Assembly: GCA_016929205.1 (NCBI GenBank)
Contig: JAFGJF010000333.1
Span: forward strand, 1 to 6,233
DNA length: 6,233 nt
DNA from: Anaerolineae bacterium
GTDB lineage: Bacteria > Chloroflexota > Anaerolineae > JAFGEY01
Direction: 5' to 3'
Part shown: positions 1-6,233 of the stretch, in pieces
Layout: every line of letters begins with the position of its first letter
How positions within the stretch are numbered: position 1 is the stretch's first letter
Notes under the pieces: generated by a model
What the model was told of the DNA's origin: nothing
Seen by the model: only the letters and a program-made list of their open reading frames with translations
Database searches by the model: none
Position numbers and translations under genes: made by a program

Positions 1-25
1 CGTTATCTACGAGCGTTATCAATAG
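1..25 (+). CDS. possible 3' tail of an upstream gene (partial)
   Basis: Reading from base 2, the first bases give seven sense codons (VIYERYQ) and then a TAG stop at 23-25. The mostly G/C-ended codons at the start resemble the neighbouring genes. The competing frame from base 1 stops at 43-45 but uses mainly A/T-ended codons (CTA, CGA, TTA, TCA, ATA). The piece is far too short to identify a product, and it could simply be intergenic DNA. If real, it would place an upstream + strand gene 85 bases before the glcF-like gene. Confidence 0.25.
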
Positions 26-50
26 ATCGAATTACATCGCTCTGAATCAA

Positions 51-61
51 AAACCTGGTTT
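51..61. repeat. short perfect palindrome AAACC-T-GGTTT
   Basis: An 11-base perfect inverted repeat, five bases per arm around one central T, lies in the leader 50 bases before the glcF-like start. I see no second copy in the window. From memory, GAAACC(N)GGTTTC-type palindromes recur between genes in some Chloroflexota and cyanobacterial genomes, so this may be one copy of a dispersed repeat. It could equally be a dimeric regulator site or chance. The centre is too tight for a terminator hairpin. Confidence 0.35.
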
Positions 62-110
62 CTTATCTTATCCCCCTGAACGCTTACCTCAAACATATCT
101 GATAAAGCCT

Positions 111-1271
111 ATGGAAAAACAAAACTTACTCGACACCGAAGCTTTTTTGAACTGCATTCGCTGTGGGCTGTGCCTGTCGGTCTGCCCCACTTATCGTGCC
201 ACACTGAACGAAGTCGACTCGCCACGCGGGCGAACGGCGTTGGTCCGCGCACAGCAAGAAGGACGGCTGGAACGCGGTGAGAACTATGCGGATAAATTTT
301 TCCGCTGCCTGCTCTGCGCCTCGTGTGAAACCATCTGTCCCAGCGGCGTCGAACTGGGCGGCATTTTACAGGACGCGCGCCAGGACGTCACAGCAAATGA
401 CTTGCTGCCGGAGCGACTGGCGCAGCTCGACCGCACCATCGTCGCCCAGCACAACATTTCCGGCGAAGACAACGCTGGACGCGTTGTATGGGCCGACAAT
501 CTGGCCCGGCCCCCCAGTGGTCTGGACAAAACTCAAGCCGGAATCGCGTACTTTGTCGGGTGCGTTGGCTCGTTCTTTCCGCGCAGCTACAACGTGCCGC
601 GCGCTTTTGTCGAGATCCTCGAAAAAGCCGGGGCCGATTACGCCCTCCTCGGCGGTTTGGAGTGGTGCTGTGGCTACCCGATGTACATCGACGGCGAGCT
701 GAACCTGGCCGAGGAATTGATCCGCCACAATGTCGACAAGGTGCGCCAGCTCGGCGCCAGGCGCGTCGTCTTTACCTGCCCCTCTTGTTACCACGTCTGG
801 CTGCACGTTTACCCTCAAGTGCTGGGCGAAGAACTGGACGTCGAACTGCTCCATGCCACCGAACTGCTTGACGAGCTGATCGACGAGGGCAAGATTGAAT
901 TGGGGCCGCTCGATTATACCGTCACTTACCACGACCCCTGCGACCTGGGGCGCAAAAGCGACGTGTACGACGCGCCACGGCGGGTATTGGACAAAATCCC
1001 CGGCCTGACTTTGGTCGAGATGGCCGAAAACCGCGAAAACGCGCACTGTTGCGGTGGTGGTGGCAACCTCGAAAGCCACAACAGCGATCTGTCCAAAGAT
1101 GTTGCCCGGCGTCGCGTCGAACAGGCCGGGGAAACCGGCGCCCAAGTGATCGTCTCAGCCTGCCAGCAATGCGAGCGCACGCTGAGCAACGCTGCACGCG
1201 CCGCTAAAATACGGATCAGGGTGATGGACATAGGTGAGGTTGTTCTCAAATCGATGGAGGCAGTGCAATGA
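111..1271 (+). CDS. glcF: GlcF-type iron-sulfur subunit of a 2-hydroxyacid (glycolate/D-lactate) dehydrogenase
   Basis: Electron-transfer subunit that would take electrons from the FAD partner encoded next and pass them to the respiratory chain, probably at the inner face of the membrane. Two ferredoxin-type [4Fe-4S] motifs stand at the N-terminus: Cys15/18/21/25 and Cys66/69/72/76, each ending in Cys-Pro. Two CCG (cysteine-rich) domains follow. The first has Cys151, Cys186-Cys187-Gly and Cys223-x2-Cys226; the second has Cys277, Cys313-Cys314-Gly and Cys351-x2-Cys354. All expected cysteines are present. The 386-residue length is close to the roughly 400 usual for GlcF. The start at 111 puts the first cluster at the usual distance from the N-terminus, but no clear Shine-Dalgarno precedes it. 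The stop overlaps the next start by ATGA, implying translational coupling. The Fe-S subunit preceding the FAD subunit is opposite to the E. coli glcDEF order, and no glcE is seen. The substrate (glycolate, D-lactate or another 2-hydroxy acid) cannot be read from this subunit. Confidence 0.88.
   Translation: MEKQNLLDTEAFLNCIRCGLCLSVCPTYRATLNEVDSPRGRTALVRAQQEGRLERGENYADKFFRCLLCASCETICPSGVELGGILQDARQDVTANDLLPERLAQLDRTIVAQHNISGEDNAGRVVWADNLARPPSGLDKTQAGIAYFVGCVGSFFPRSYNVPRAFVEILEKAGADYALLGGLEWCCGYPMYIDGELNLAEELIRHNVDKVRQLGARRVVFTCPSCYHVWLHVYPQVLGEELDVELLHATELLDELIDEGKIELGPLDYTVTYHDPCDLGRKSDVYDAPRRVLDKIPGLTLVEMAENRENAHCCGGGGNLESHNSDLSKDVARRRVEQAGETGAQVIVSACQQCERTLSNAARAAKIRIRVMDIGEVVLKSMEAVQ
1256..1260 (+). 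promoter_or_regulatory. ribosome binding site for the glcD-like gene
   Basis: GGAGG lies inside the last codons of the glcF-like gene, seven bases before the ATG at 1268. It supports that start and the four-base overlap between the two genes. Confidence 0.75.
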
Positions 1272-2653
1272 CCATCCGTGAAAACATCCTCAATAAACTG
1301 CGTGACATCGTCGGCCCAAAGCATGTCCTGAGCACACCGGAAGACTTGATCTGCTATTCCTATGACGGCACCTTTGCCGAACACAAACCTGACGTCGTGG
1401 TCAGCCCCGTATCGACGGAACAAGTGTCGAGTGTGCTCCAAGTCGCCCACCAGGAACACATAGCCGTCATTCCGCGTGGCATGGCCAGTGGACTGGCGGC
1501 AGCAACCGTCCCCCTCGGCGGCGAGTTGATGCTCAATTTGACGCGCATGAACAATATCCTCGAAATCGACGAAGAGAATATGACCGCGACCGCACAGGCT
1601 GGCGTGATCACAGCCGATCTGGCTGCGGCGGTCGAAGCCAAGGGGCTCTTTTACCCACCCGACCCGGCGAGCATCCGCCAATCGACCCTGGGTGGCAACG
1701 TCGCCTGCAACTCGGGCGGACCACGCTGCCTCAAATATGGCGTGACCGGCGATTACGTGATGGCCCTGGAAGCAGTACTCGCCGACGGGCGCGTGCTACG
1801 CACGGGCAACAAGTGCCTCAAGGACGTGACCGGCTATGACCTGGTACACCTGCTTGTGGGATCCGAAGGAACACTGGCCGTCATCACCGAGATCACGGTG
1901 CGGCTAATTCCTAAACCCCAGACCAAGCGAACAGCGCTGGCCATTTTCGAACATATCGAGGCCGCCAGCAAAGCAGTTAACGCCATCTTGCGCGCGGGAG
2001 TCCTTCCGGCAACGCTGGAAATCATTGACGAAACCGCCGTACGCTGTGTCGAAGACTATTTACACCTGGGATTGGACTGCTCGGCAGAAGCGATGTTGAT
2101 CGTTGAGACCGATGGCGACCCACAAAGCGCCGCACGCGAGATCGAGGTGGTAGCCGAAGTGTGCCGCCAGGGAGGCGCTCGAGAAGTGACCATCGCCCGC
2201 GACGCCGCCGAAAGCGACGTGCTGTGGCGCGCACGCCGCTCGGTCAGCCCGTCATTGGGGCGAGTACGCCCCAACAAACTGGGTGAAGACATCGTCGTTC
2301 CTCGTGCGGCCATACCGGACATGGTGATCGAGATCAAAAAGATCTCGGTCAAGCACGACCTGCCCATCGTCATCTTTGGCCACGCCGGCGACGGTAACCT
2401 GCATCCCAACATCCTGTTTGATAGACGAGACGAGGACGAGTGGAAACGCGTCGAAGCAGCCGTGAGCGACCTGTTCGCCGCCGCGGTCAAGCTGGGCGGC
2501 ACACTAAGCGGCGAACACGGCGTGGGCACACTGAAAAAACCATACCTGGAAATGGCCCTGGGGCCATTGGCGATCGAGGTGATGAGCAGCGTCAAGCGGG
2601 CTCTCGATCCAGATAACATTCTCAACCCGGGCAAGGTACTACCCGTTCGATAG
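1268..2653 (+). CDS. glcD: GlcD-type FAD-linked 2-hydroxyacid dehydrogenase catalytic subunit
   Basis: Flavoprotein of the GlcD/D-lactate dehydrogenase family (PCMH-type FAD domain plus FAD-oxidase C-terminal domain). It oxidises a 2-hydroxy acid to a 2-oxo acid and hands electrons to the GlcF-like partner. The FAD domain covers about residues 40-215, with the pyrophosphate loop PRGMASGL at 69-76, the PPDPAS segment at 130-135, GGNVACNSGG at 142-151 and GSEGTLAVITEIT at 198-210. The C-terminal domain covers about 215-458 and carries GHAGDGNLHP (371-380, with the family's conserved His372 and His379), SGEHGVG (414-420) and the closing DPDNILNPGKVL. The 461-residue length is typical and the protein looks intact. 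The start has GGAGG seven bases upstream. The pyrophosphate loop departs from the common G-x-G-T-x-L-x-G-G form. The next gene follows after 17 bases, so it is probably in the same transcript. The family is certain but the exact substrate is not; D-lactate or another hydroxy acid is as likely as glycolate. Confidence 0.88.
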   Translation: MTIRENILNKLRDIVGPKHVLSTPEDLICYSYDGTFAEHKPDVVVSPVSTEQVSSVLQVAHQEHIAVIPRGMASGLAAATVPLGGELMLNLTRMNNILEIDEENMTATAQAGVITADLAAAVEAKGLFYPPDPASIRQSTLGGNVACNSGGPRCLKYGVTGDYVMALEAVLADGRVLRTGNKCLKDVTGYDLVHLLVGSEGTLAVITEITVRLIPKPQTKRTALAIFEHIEAASKAVNAILRAGVLPATLEIIDETAVRCVEDYLHLGLDCSAEAMLIVETDGDPQSAAREIEVVAEVCRQGGAREVTIARDAAESDVLWRARRSVSPSLGRVRPNKLGEDIVVPRAAIPDMVIEIKKISVKHDLPIVIFGHAGDGNLHPNILFDRRDEDEWKRVEAAVSDLFAAAVKLGGTLSGEHGVGTLKKPYLEMALGPLAIEVMSSVKRALDPDNILNPGKVLPVR

Positions 2654-2658
2654 AAACC

Positions 2659-2666
2659 AGAAAGGA
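2659..2666 (+). promoter_or_regulatory. ribosome binding site for the oligogalacturonate lyase gene
   Basis: AGAAAGGA ends four bases before the ATG at 2671, within the 17-base gap after the glcD-like gene. The short gap leaves no room for a terminator, supporting co-transcription with glcF and glcD. Confidence 0.6.
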
Positions 2667-2670
2667 CATT

Positions 2671-3846
2671 ATGATTGGACAAACGTGGCAATCCGAAATC
2701 CGCGAGTTTGCGGACGAAAAGACCGGAAAACCGATTCGACAACTGACATCAACCGGCAACAACGTTCACCTTTACTTTACAGAAAACTCGTTTGACGCAC
2801 ATGAGAATGTCATCATCTTTCGCTCCGATCGCGCATCGGGCCAAAGACCACAGAATCACCCAGTGTACAACCTGTTTCGGATGAACCTCGATACCGGCGA
2901 AATCGTCCAGATCACCGACGAGCCAGCCTCGGTAGGCGGCGTGACCAAAACACCCGACAGCGCCATTGTTGTTTACTCGGTGGGCAGCCAGATCAAAAAA
3001 CTGGAGACGGCTACCGGCGAAACGGCCGTGCTGTACGAAGAGACGGGCAACTATGGAGTCGGCGCGCCTTCGATCGCCTGCAACCGGCGCTACATTGCAT
3101 TTTGCCGTAACGAAAAGGTAGAGGCACCACGCGGTCCCAACTATGCCGGATTCAAAGAGAGTTTCTACCGGATCAAGGACGGCCGGATTACCGTCTCTTA
3201 CCTGGACGGATCTGGTTCCTTTGATCTGTTCAAAGATACTCACTGGCTGGGCCATTTCCAGTTTTGTCCTGACGATCCAACTATCGCCACCTTTTGCCAC
3301 GAAGGACCGTGGAACCTAGTCACACAGCGCATCTGGCTGCTTGATTTCGTTTCCCGCGAAGCCAGGCCCTGCTTCCGCCAGGAGGAATATGATTCGATAG
3401 GACACGAGTTTTGGACGCAGGACGGCGACGGTCAGCCCAGCCGGATCTTTTTTGACGACCGCGGCCCCGGTCACGACGGCACGATTACCTCCAGCCGTAC
3501 ACAAGCCGTAGCAACCGAGATCCAGGTCAATGAGAATGAAATGATCCCCTTTGTCGGCCTGTCCGACCGCAATGGCAATATCGTCAAGCGCATCGATATG
3601 CCGTATTATTGCAACCACTATCACGCCAACCCCGACAACAGCATTCTGGTTGGCGATGACGTGGACGACCTGGTCCTGATCGACATCTCGGGAGAAAAAG
3701 CCGAGCTAACCGTACTGTGCCATCACAAAACCTCGTGGCATACGCAAAGCAGTCACTGTCATCCCACCTGGAGCTGGGATGGCAGCAAAATTCTGTATGC
3801 TTCGGACGATGGCGGCAAAGTTAATCTATACCTGATCGAGCCATAA
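2671..3846 (+). CDS. ogl: oligogalacturonate lyase (PL22-type seven-bladed beta-propeller)
   Basis: Would act in the cytoplasm on short, often unsaturated galacturonate oligomers from pectin, by beta-elimination, releasing the 5-keto-4-deoxyuronate precursor of the KduI/KduD route. The 391-residue protein has no signal peptide or membrane segment, as usual for this family. Propeller-style repeats are visible, such as the TolB-like strand PTWSWDGSKILYASDDGG near the end (365-382). Family-like segments include QLTSTGNNVHLYFTENSF (24-41), HEGPWNLVTQRIW (210-222), IGHEFW (243-248) and GPGHDGTITSSRTQ (265-278). His245 fits the catalytic base. Gln359-x2-His362-x-His364 has the spacing I remember for three of the four Mn ligands in the Yersinia enzyme (Gln350/His353/His355). 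The fourth ligand may be His316 or His318, but I could not align it. The gene lies 17 bases after glcD, suggesting one operon, although no uptake or kdu genes are in view. A related PL22-fold protein of different specificity is the main alternative. Confidence 0.85.
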   Translation: MIGQTWQSEIREFADEKTGKPIRQLTSTGNNVHLYFTENSFDAHENVIIFRSDRASGQRPQNHPVYNLFRMNLDTGEIVQITDEPASVGGVTKTPDSAIVVYSVGSQIKKLETATGETAVLYEETGNYGVGAPSIACNRRYIAFCRNEKVEAPRGPNYAGFKESFYRIKDGRITVSYLDGSGSFDLFKDTHWLGHFQFCPDDPTIATFCHEGPWNLVTQRIWLLDFVSREARPCFRQEEYDSIGHEFWTQDGDGQPSRIFFDDRGPGHDGTITSSRTQAVATEIQVNENEMIPFVGLSDRNGNIVKRIDMPYYCNHYHANPDNSILVGDDVDDLVLIDISGEKAELTVLCHHKTSWHTQSSHCHPTWSWDGSKILYASDDGGKVNLYLIEP

Positions 3847-3903
3847 CCGGCCGCCGATCTGACGCCTGACGTTTCGCGTTTTCCCATTTGACACCCAATA
3901 GAC

Positions 3904-3910
3904 AAGGAAG
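3904..3910 (+). promoter_or_regulatory. ribosome binding site that sets the start of the membrane/spermidine-synthase-like gene
   Basis: AAGGAAG ends four bases before the ATG at 3915. The frame is open back to a TTG at 3888, which would add nine polar residues but would place this strong site inside the coding region. The ATG at 3915 is therefore preferred. Confidence 0.75.
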
Positions 3911-3914
3911 CTCT

Positions 3915-5429
3915 ATGCAAACCTATCCACCCGAATCACGTTCCTGGCTATGGCGACCAAACCTGATCGTTTTTATATCTAGCGGCTGCATCATGATCCT
4001 GGAATTGGTCGCCGGACGGATCATTGCGCCCAGCGTTGGTGTGTCGTTGTACACCTGGACCAGCGTCATCGGTGTGATCCTGGCCGGGATCAGCCTGGGC
4101 AACAGCATCGGCGGGCGACTGGCCGATCGCTGGGCGTCGCTGCGCCTGCTCGGGCTGATCTTTATGCTCGCGGGATTGTTTTCTTTGGGCATTCTGGCTC
4201 TCGACAAAATGAACCTCGTCGATCAAGCCGAGTGGCCCATCGTTATCAAGATTCTCGTCTTGATTGCAGCGCTATTCTTTGTCCCTTCAACGATCCTGGG
4301 CACGATATCACCGATCGTTGTCAAGCTGACCATGAACGATCTGAATCGTTCGGGCAGCACGGTTGGCAAAATCTATGCCTCGGGTTCAGTAGGCAGCATT
4401 GTCGGTACTTTTGCTACCGGTTTTGTGTTCATCTCCCAATTTGGCACGTACCCCATCGTCTGGGGCGTATCGCTCGCCCTCTTGCTCTTGGGCCTGGCCT
4501 TCCTGCTAAATGGCCGCTGGCTCTGGATAGTCGCCGGCGTCTTTGTCTTGGGCGGTGGATCGGTTTTCGGCTTTAATCAGGATTGGATGGACAGTCCCTG
4601 CACGCGCGAAACCAACTATTTCTGCATCAAGGTGCAGGAAAAAGAATACGACGGCGAATGGGTGCGCGTTCTCACCCTCGACCGGCTGGTGCATAGTTAC
4701 ACTTCGCTGGATAACCCGACCAAGCTGATCTATGGCTATGAACAGATCTATGCCGAAGCAACGGCATACCAGGCTGAAAAACACAACCACCTGCGCGCCT
4801 TGTTTATCGGCGGTGGCGGATACACCTTTCCCCGATATATGGAGACGGTCTATCCCGGCAGCGATCTGGACGTGATCGAGATCGATCCGGACGTAACCGA
4901 GGTTGCATACGACTATTTGGGGTTAAAACGCGACACCATGGTGGTCAGCTATAACGAAGACGCGCGCATGTTCCTGGAACGTGAACCGACGGAAAAATAC
5001 AATCTGATCATGGGGGATGCGTTCAACGATTTTTCCGTCCCTTATCACCTGACCACCAAGGAATTTAACGATCGCGTCCACGCCTGGCTCGAGCCCAACG
5101 GCCTGTATATGGTCAACATCATTGACGGCGCATTTGGCCAGTTTTTGCGCGCCTATACGCACACACTCCAGCAAAGCTTTAGATACGTCTATCTCTCACC
5201 AACGATCCAACAATGGCACGAATCGGTGCGCAGCACATTCGTCCTTGTCGCCAGCGACACACCGCTTGACCTGGAGGCCTTTGATCGGAATTCGTTGTTT
5301 GTCCAAAACCTGTTGAGCCCACAACAAGTTGATACACTGTTGGCCCAAGACCGCGTGGTGATGCTAACCGACCGCTACGCGCCAGTCGGGCAAATGCTGG
5401 CGCCGGTGTTCCTGGACAAAGCAGAGTAA
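3915..5429 (+). CDS. membrane protein fused to a spermidine-synthase-like (aminopropyl/methyltransferase fold) domain
   Basis: A 504-residue two-part protein of the type databases call fused MFS/spermidine synthase. The N-terminal half has about seven hydrophobic segments, near residues 15-37, 47-67, 77-97, 108-130, 154-175, 179-197 and 201-220; the short loop GGRLADRW (66-73) is transporter-like. The C-terminal half, about 230-445, matches the spermidine synthase layout. It has a small beta domain (ETNYFCIKV, 232-240; VRVLTLDRLVHSY, 250-262), a glycine-rich nucleotide loop FIGGGGYTFPR (297-307), the acidic VIEIDP (320-325) for the cofactor ribose and NEDARMFL (347-354). The usual polyamine-gate motif D-S-x-D-P is replaced by GDAFNDFSVP (367-376), so true spermidine synthesis is doubtful. 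The substrate of this fused group is, to my knowledge, not settled. Gaps of 68 bases lie on both sides, with no clear terminator, so it may still belong to the same transcript. Its link to pectin use is unclear. Confidence 0.85.
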   Translation: MQTYPPESRSWLWRPNLIVFISSGCIMILELVAGRIIAPSVGVSLYTWTSVIGVILAGISLGNSIGGRLADRWASLRLLGLIFMLAGLFSLGILALDKMNLVDQAEWPIVIKILVLIAALFFVPSTILGTISPIVVKLTMNDLNRSGSTVGKIYASGSVGSIVGTFATGFVFISQFGTYPIVWGVSLALLLLGLAFLLNGRWLWIVAGVFVLGGGSVFGFNQDWMDSPCTRETNYFCIKVQEKEYDGEWVRVLTLDRLVHSYTSLDNPTKLIYGYEQIYAEATAYQAEKHNHLRALFIGGGGYTFPRYMETVYPGSDLDVIEIDPDVTEVAYDYLGLKRDTMVVSYNEDARMFLEREPTEKYNLIMGDAFNDFSVPYHLTTKEFNDRVHAWLEPNGLYMVNIIDGAFGQFLRAYTHTLQQSFRYVYLSPTIQQWHESVRSTFVLVASDTPLDLEAFDRNSLFVQNLLSPQQVDTLLAQDRVVMLTDRYAPVGQMLAPVFLDKAE

Positions 5430-5482
5430 CCTATCTATGGTTTTTGGTTCGCGCTGCAAGCGTACTGATAGATGACAAAAAA

Positions 5483-5487
5483 AGGAG
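5483..5487 (+). promoter_or_regulatory. ribosome binding site for the 3'-truncated glycosidase gene
   Basis: AGGAG, at the end of a run of seven A residues, lies ten bases before the ATG at 5498. It is the best Shine-Dalgarno in the window after the GGAGG at 1256 and supports the chosen start of the gene that runs off the right edge. Confidence 0.75.
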
Positions 5488-5497
5488 CATAGTCATT

Positions 5498-6233
5498 ATG
5501 GCCTTTCCGATTGAGTTGCGCGACCCGCCCCGCGAATTCAGCGTGATGCCCTTTTGGTTTTGGAACGACACGCTACAAGTGGATGAAATTCTGCGCCAGA
5601 TTGTCGACATGGAAGCCCACGGCGTCTATGGATTTGTCATCCACCCCCGCGTAGGGCTGCCACGCAGTGTCGGCTGGATGTCGGAACGCATGATCTATTT
5701 TATGCGCCTCGCCGTACAAGAAGCTGCGCGGCGAAAAATGTACGTCATCCTCTACGACGAAGGGATGTATCCCTCTGGTTCATCATCGGGACAGGTTGTC
5801 GCCGAGAACCCGCTCTACCAGTGTCGTTGCCTGGCCAAGATCGATCTGGAGAACGACCGGTCCCCCGACCTGAAACCAGGCTGGAACCTGGTTGGCATCG
5901 CCGAACGCGCAAATAGAAAACGAGTCGCCGTCGTCGATCGACCGGTGGATGCCTACATTCGTGGCTTGCACTATATCGATGAGGGGCCACGAGAGGATGA
6001 ACCCCCCGCCGCCGACTTGCTCAATCCCGATTCGATCGCGACGTTTATCCGCCTGGTCTACGACCGCTACGAGCAGGCATTGGGCGAATACTTTGGCACG
6101 ACGATCCTGGCCATCTTTACCGACGAGCCCGGACTGCTGGGGCGCTGCCGCGAACGCAACGTCTGGCCGGGCACAACTGGCATCCTGAAGCACGTTAACG
6201 CCTACCTGGGCTACGACTTTGCCCCGCACCTGC
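5498..6233 (+). CDS. glycoside hydrolase resembling GH106 alpha-L-rhamnosidases (N-terminal part, cut by window end)
   Basis: The frame is open from the ATG at 5498 to the last base, giving 245 residues with no stop. The start has AGGAG ten bases upstream. Family-like features are the opening P-F-W-F-W-N-D (18-24), then GVYGFVIHPRVGL (42-54), the segment YDEGMYPSGSSSGQV (86-100) and IFTDEP (206-211). This pattern of a TIM-barrel start with FWFWND, a DEG-x-YPSG loop and a T-D-E-P strand is what I recall for the large GH106-type and related glycosidases, usually about 900-1200 residues, that remove L-rhamnose from rhamnogalacturonans. The catalytic part and any C-terminal carbohydrate-binding domains lie beyond the window, so specificity is unproven. 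There is no signal peptide, so the enzyme appears cytoplasmic and would act on imported oligosaccharides. This fits the cytoplasmic oligogalacturonate lyase upstream and suggests a pectin-use locus. A glycosidase of another specificity in the same clan is possible. Confidence 0.75.
   Translation, partial: MAFPIELRDPPREFSVMPFWFWNDTLQVDEILRQIVDMEAHGVYGFVIHPRVGLPRSVGWMSERMIYFMRLAVQEAARRKMYVILYDEGMYPSGSSSGQVVAENPLYQCRCLAKIDLENDRSPDLKPGWNLVGIAERANRKRVAVVDRPVDAYIRGLHYIDEGPREDEPPAADLLNPDSIATFIRLVYDRYEQALGEYFGTTILAIFTDEPGLLGRCRERNVWPGTTGILKHVNAYLGYDFAPHL

Noticed and set aside
75..103. Promoter-like CTGAAC ... CTGATA pair in the leader
   Set aside because: Both boxes match the consensus poorly and the start point would fall almost on the ATG at 111; not strong enough to annotate.
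366..1145. Long open frame on the - strand (259 codons) opposite the glcF-like gene
   Set aside because: It is the antisense shadow of a gene with complete cysteine motifs; its translation shows no recognisable domain, and long antisense frames are expected at this GC.
926..1681. 251-codon - strand frame spanning the glcF/glcD junction
   Set aside because: It crosses two well-supported + strand genes and shows no family features.
2056..2742. 228-codon - strand frame over the end of glcD and start of the lyase
   Set aside because: Low-complexity Ser/Arg/Thr-rich translation typical of an antisense shadow; both + strand genes are intact here.
3888..3893. TTGACA, a perfect -35 box word, before the membrane/spermidine-synthase-like gene
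   Set aside because: With a normal 17-base spacer the -10 box would fall on the start codon at 3915 (CTCTAT), so it cannot drive a normal leader for this gene.
3888..3914. N-terminal extension of the membrane/spermidine-synthase-like protein from TTG at 3888
   Set aside because: It has no ribosome binding site of its own, and the strong AAGGAAG would lie inside the coding region; the ATG at 3915 is better placed.
3847..3914. Terminator or regulatory element between the lyase and the next gene
   Set aside because: Apart from a short CGGCCG word and the ribosome binding site, I see no stem with a T-run and no repeat.
5431..5474. Possible hairpin: ATCTAT (5433-5438) with ATAGAT (5468-5473), and a CGCT-GCA-AGCG stem inside it
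   Set aside because: The outer stem is only six A/T-rich pairs with a 29-base loop, the inner one four pairs, and no T-run follows, so neither a terminator nor an RNA element is supported.

Overview
The window looks like ordinary bacterial chromosome of moderately high GC, with five tightly packed genes, all on the + strand. The last gene runs off the right edge. There are no RNA genes, CRISPR arrays, insertion sequences or phage genes that I can see. The lineage cannot be fixed from sequence alone. The GlcF/GlcD pair, the fused membrane/spermidine-synthase-like protein, the large pectin-type glycosidase and the AAACC-T-GGTTT intergenic palindrome together make me lean to Chloroflexota (Anaerolineae-like). 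Another environmental plant-polysaccharide degrader (Planctomycetota, Armatimonadota, Verrucomicrobiota) is possible.

Layout: 1-110 is a leader, possibly holding the last codons of an upstream gene. 111-1271 encodes a GlcF-type iron-sulfur protein with two [4Fe-4S] ferredoxin motifs and two CCG domains. 1268-2653 encodes its GlcD-type FAD partner, overlapping by ATGA. After 17 bases comes 2671-3846, an oligogalacturonate lyase (polysaccharide lyase family 22 type). After a 68-base gap comes 3915-5429, a protein with about seven membrane segments fused to a spermidine-synthase-like fold. After another 68-base gap, 5498-6233 is the N-terminal third or less of a large glycosidase resembling the GH106 alpha-L-rhamnosidase group.

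How they may work together (inference): the lyase and the glycosidase point to use of pectin fragments, namely galacturonate oligomers and rhamnose-containing rhamnogalacturonan. The GlcDF pair would oxidise a 2-hydroxy acid such as glycolate or lactate, which could be an end product of deoxysugar or pentose breakdown, and feed electrons to the respiratory chain. The membrane/spermidine-synthase-like protein has no obvious place in that scheme. It lacks the usual polyamine-site motif, so its substrate is open. I see no clearly new system here. The points worth a second look are the redox-pectin gene linkage, the atypical methyltransferase-like fusion and the unfinished glycosidase.
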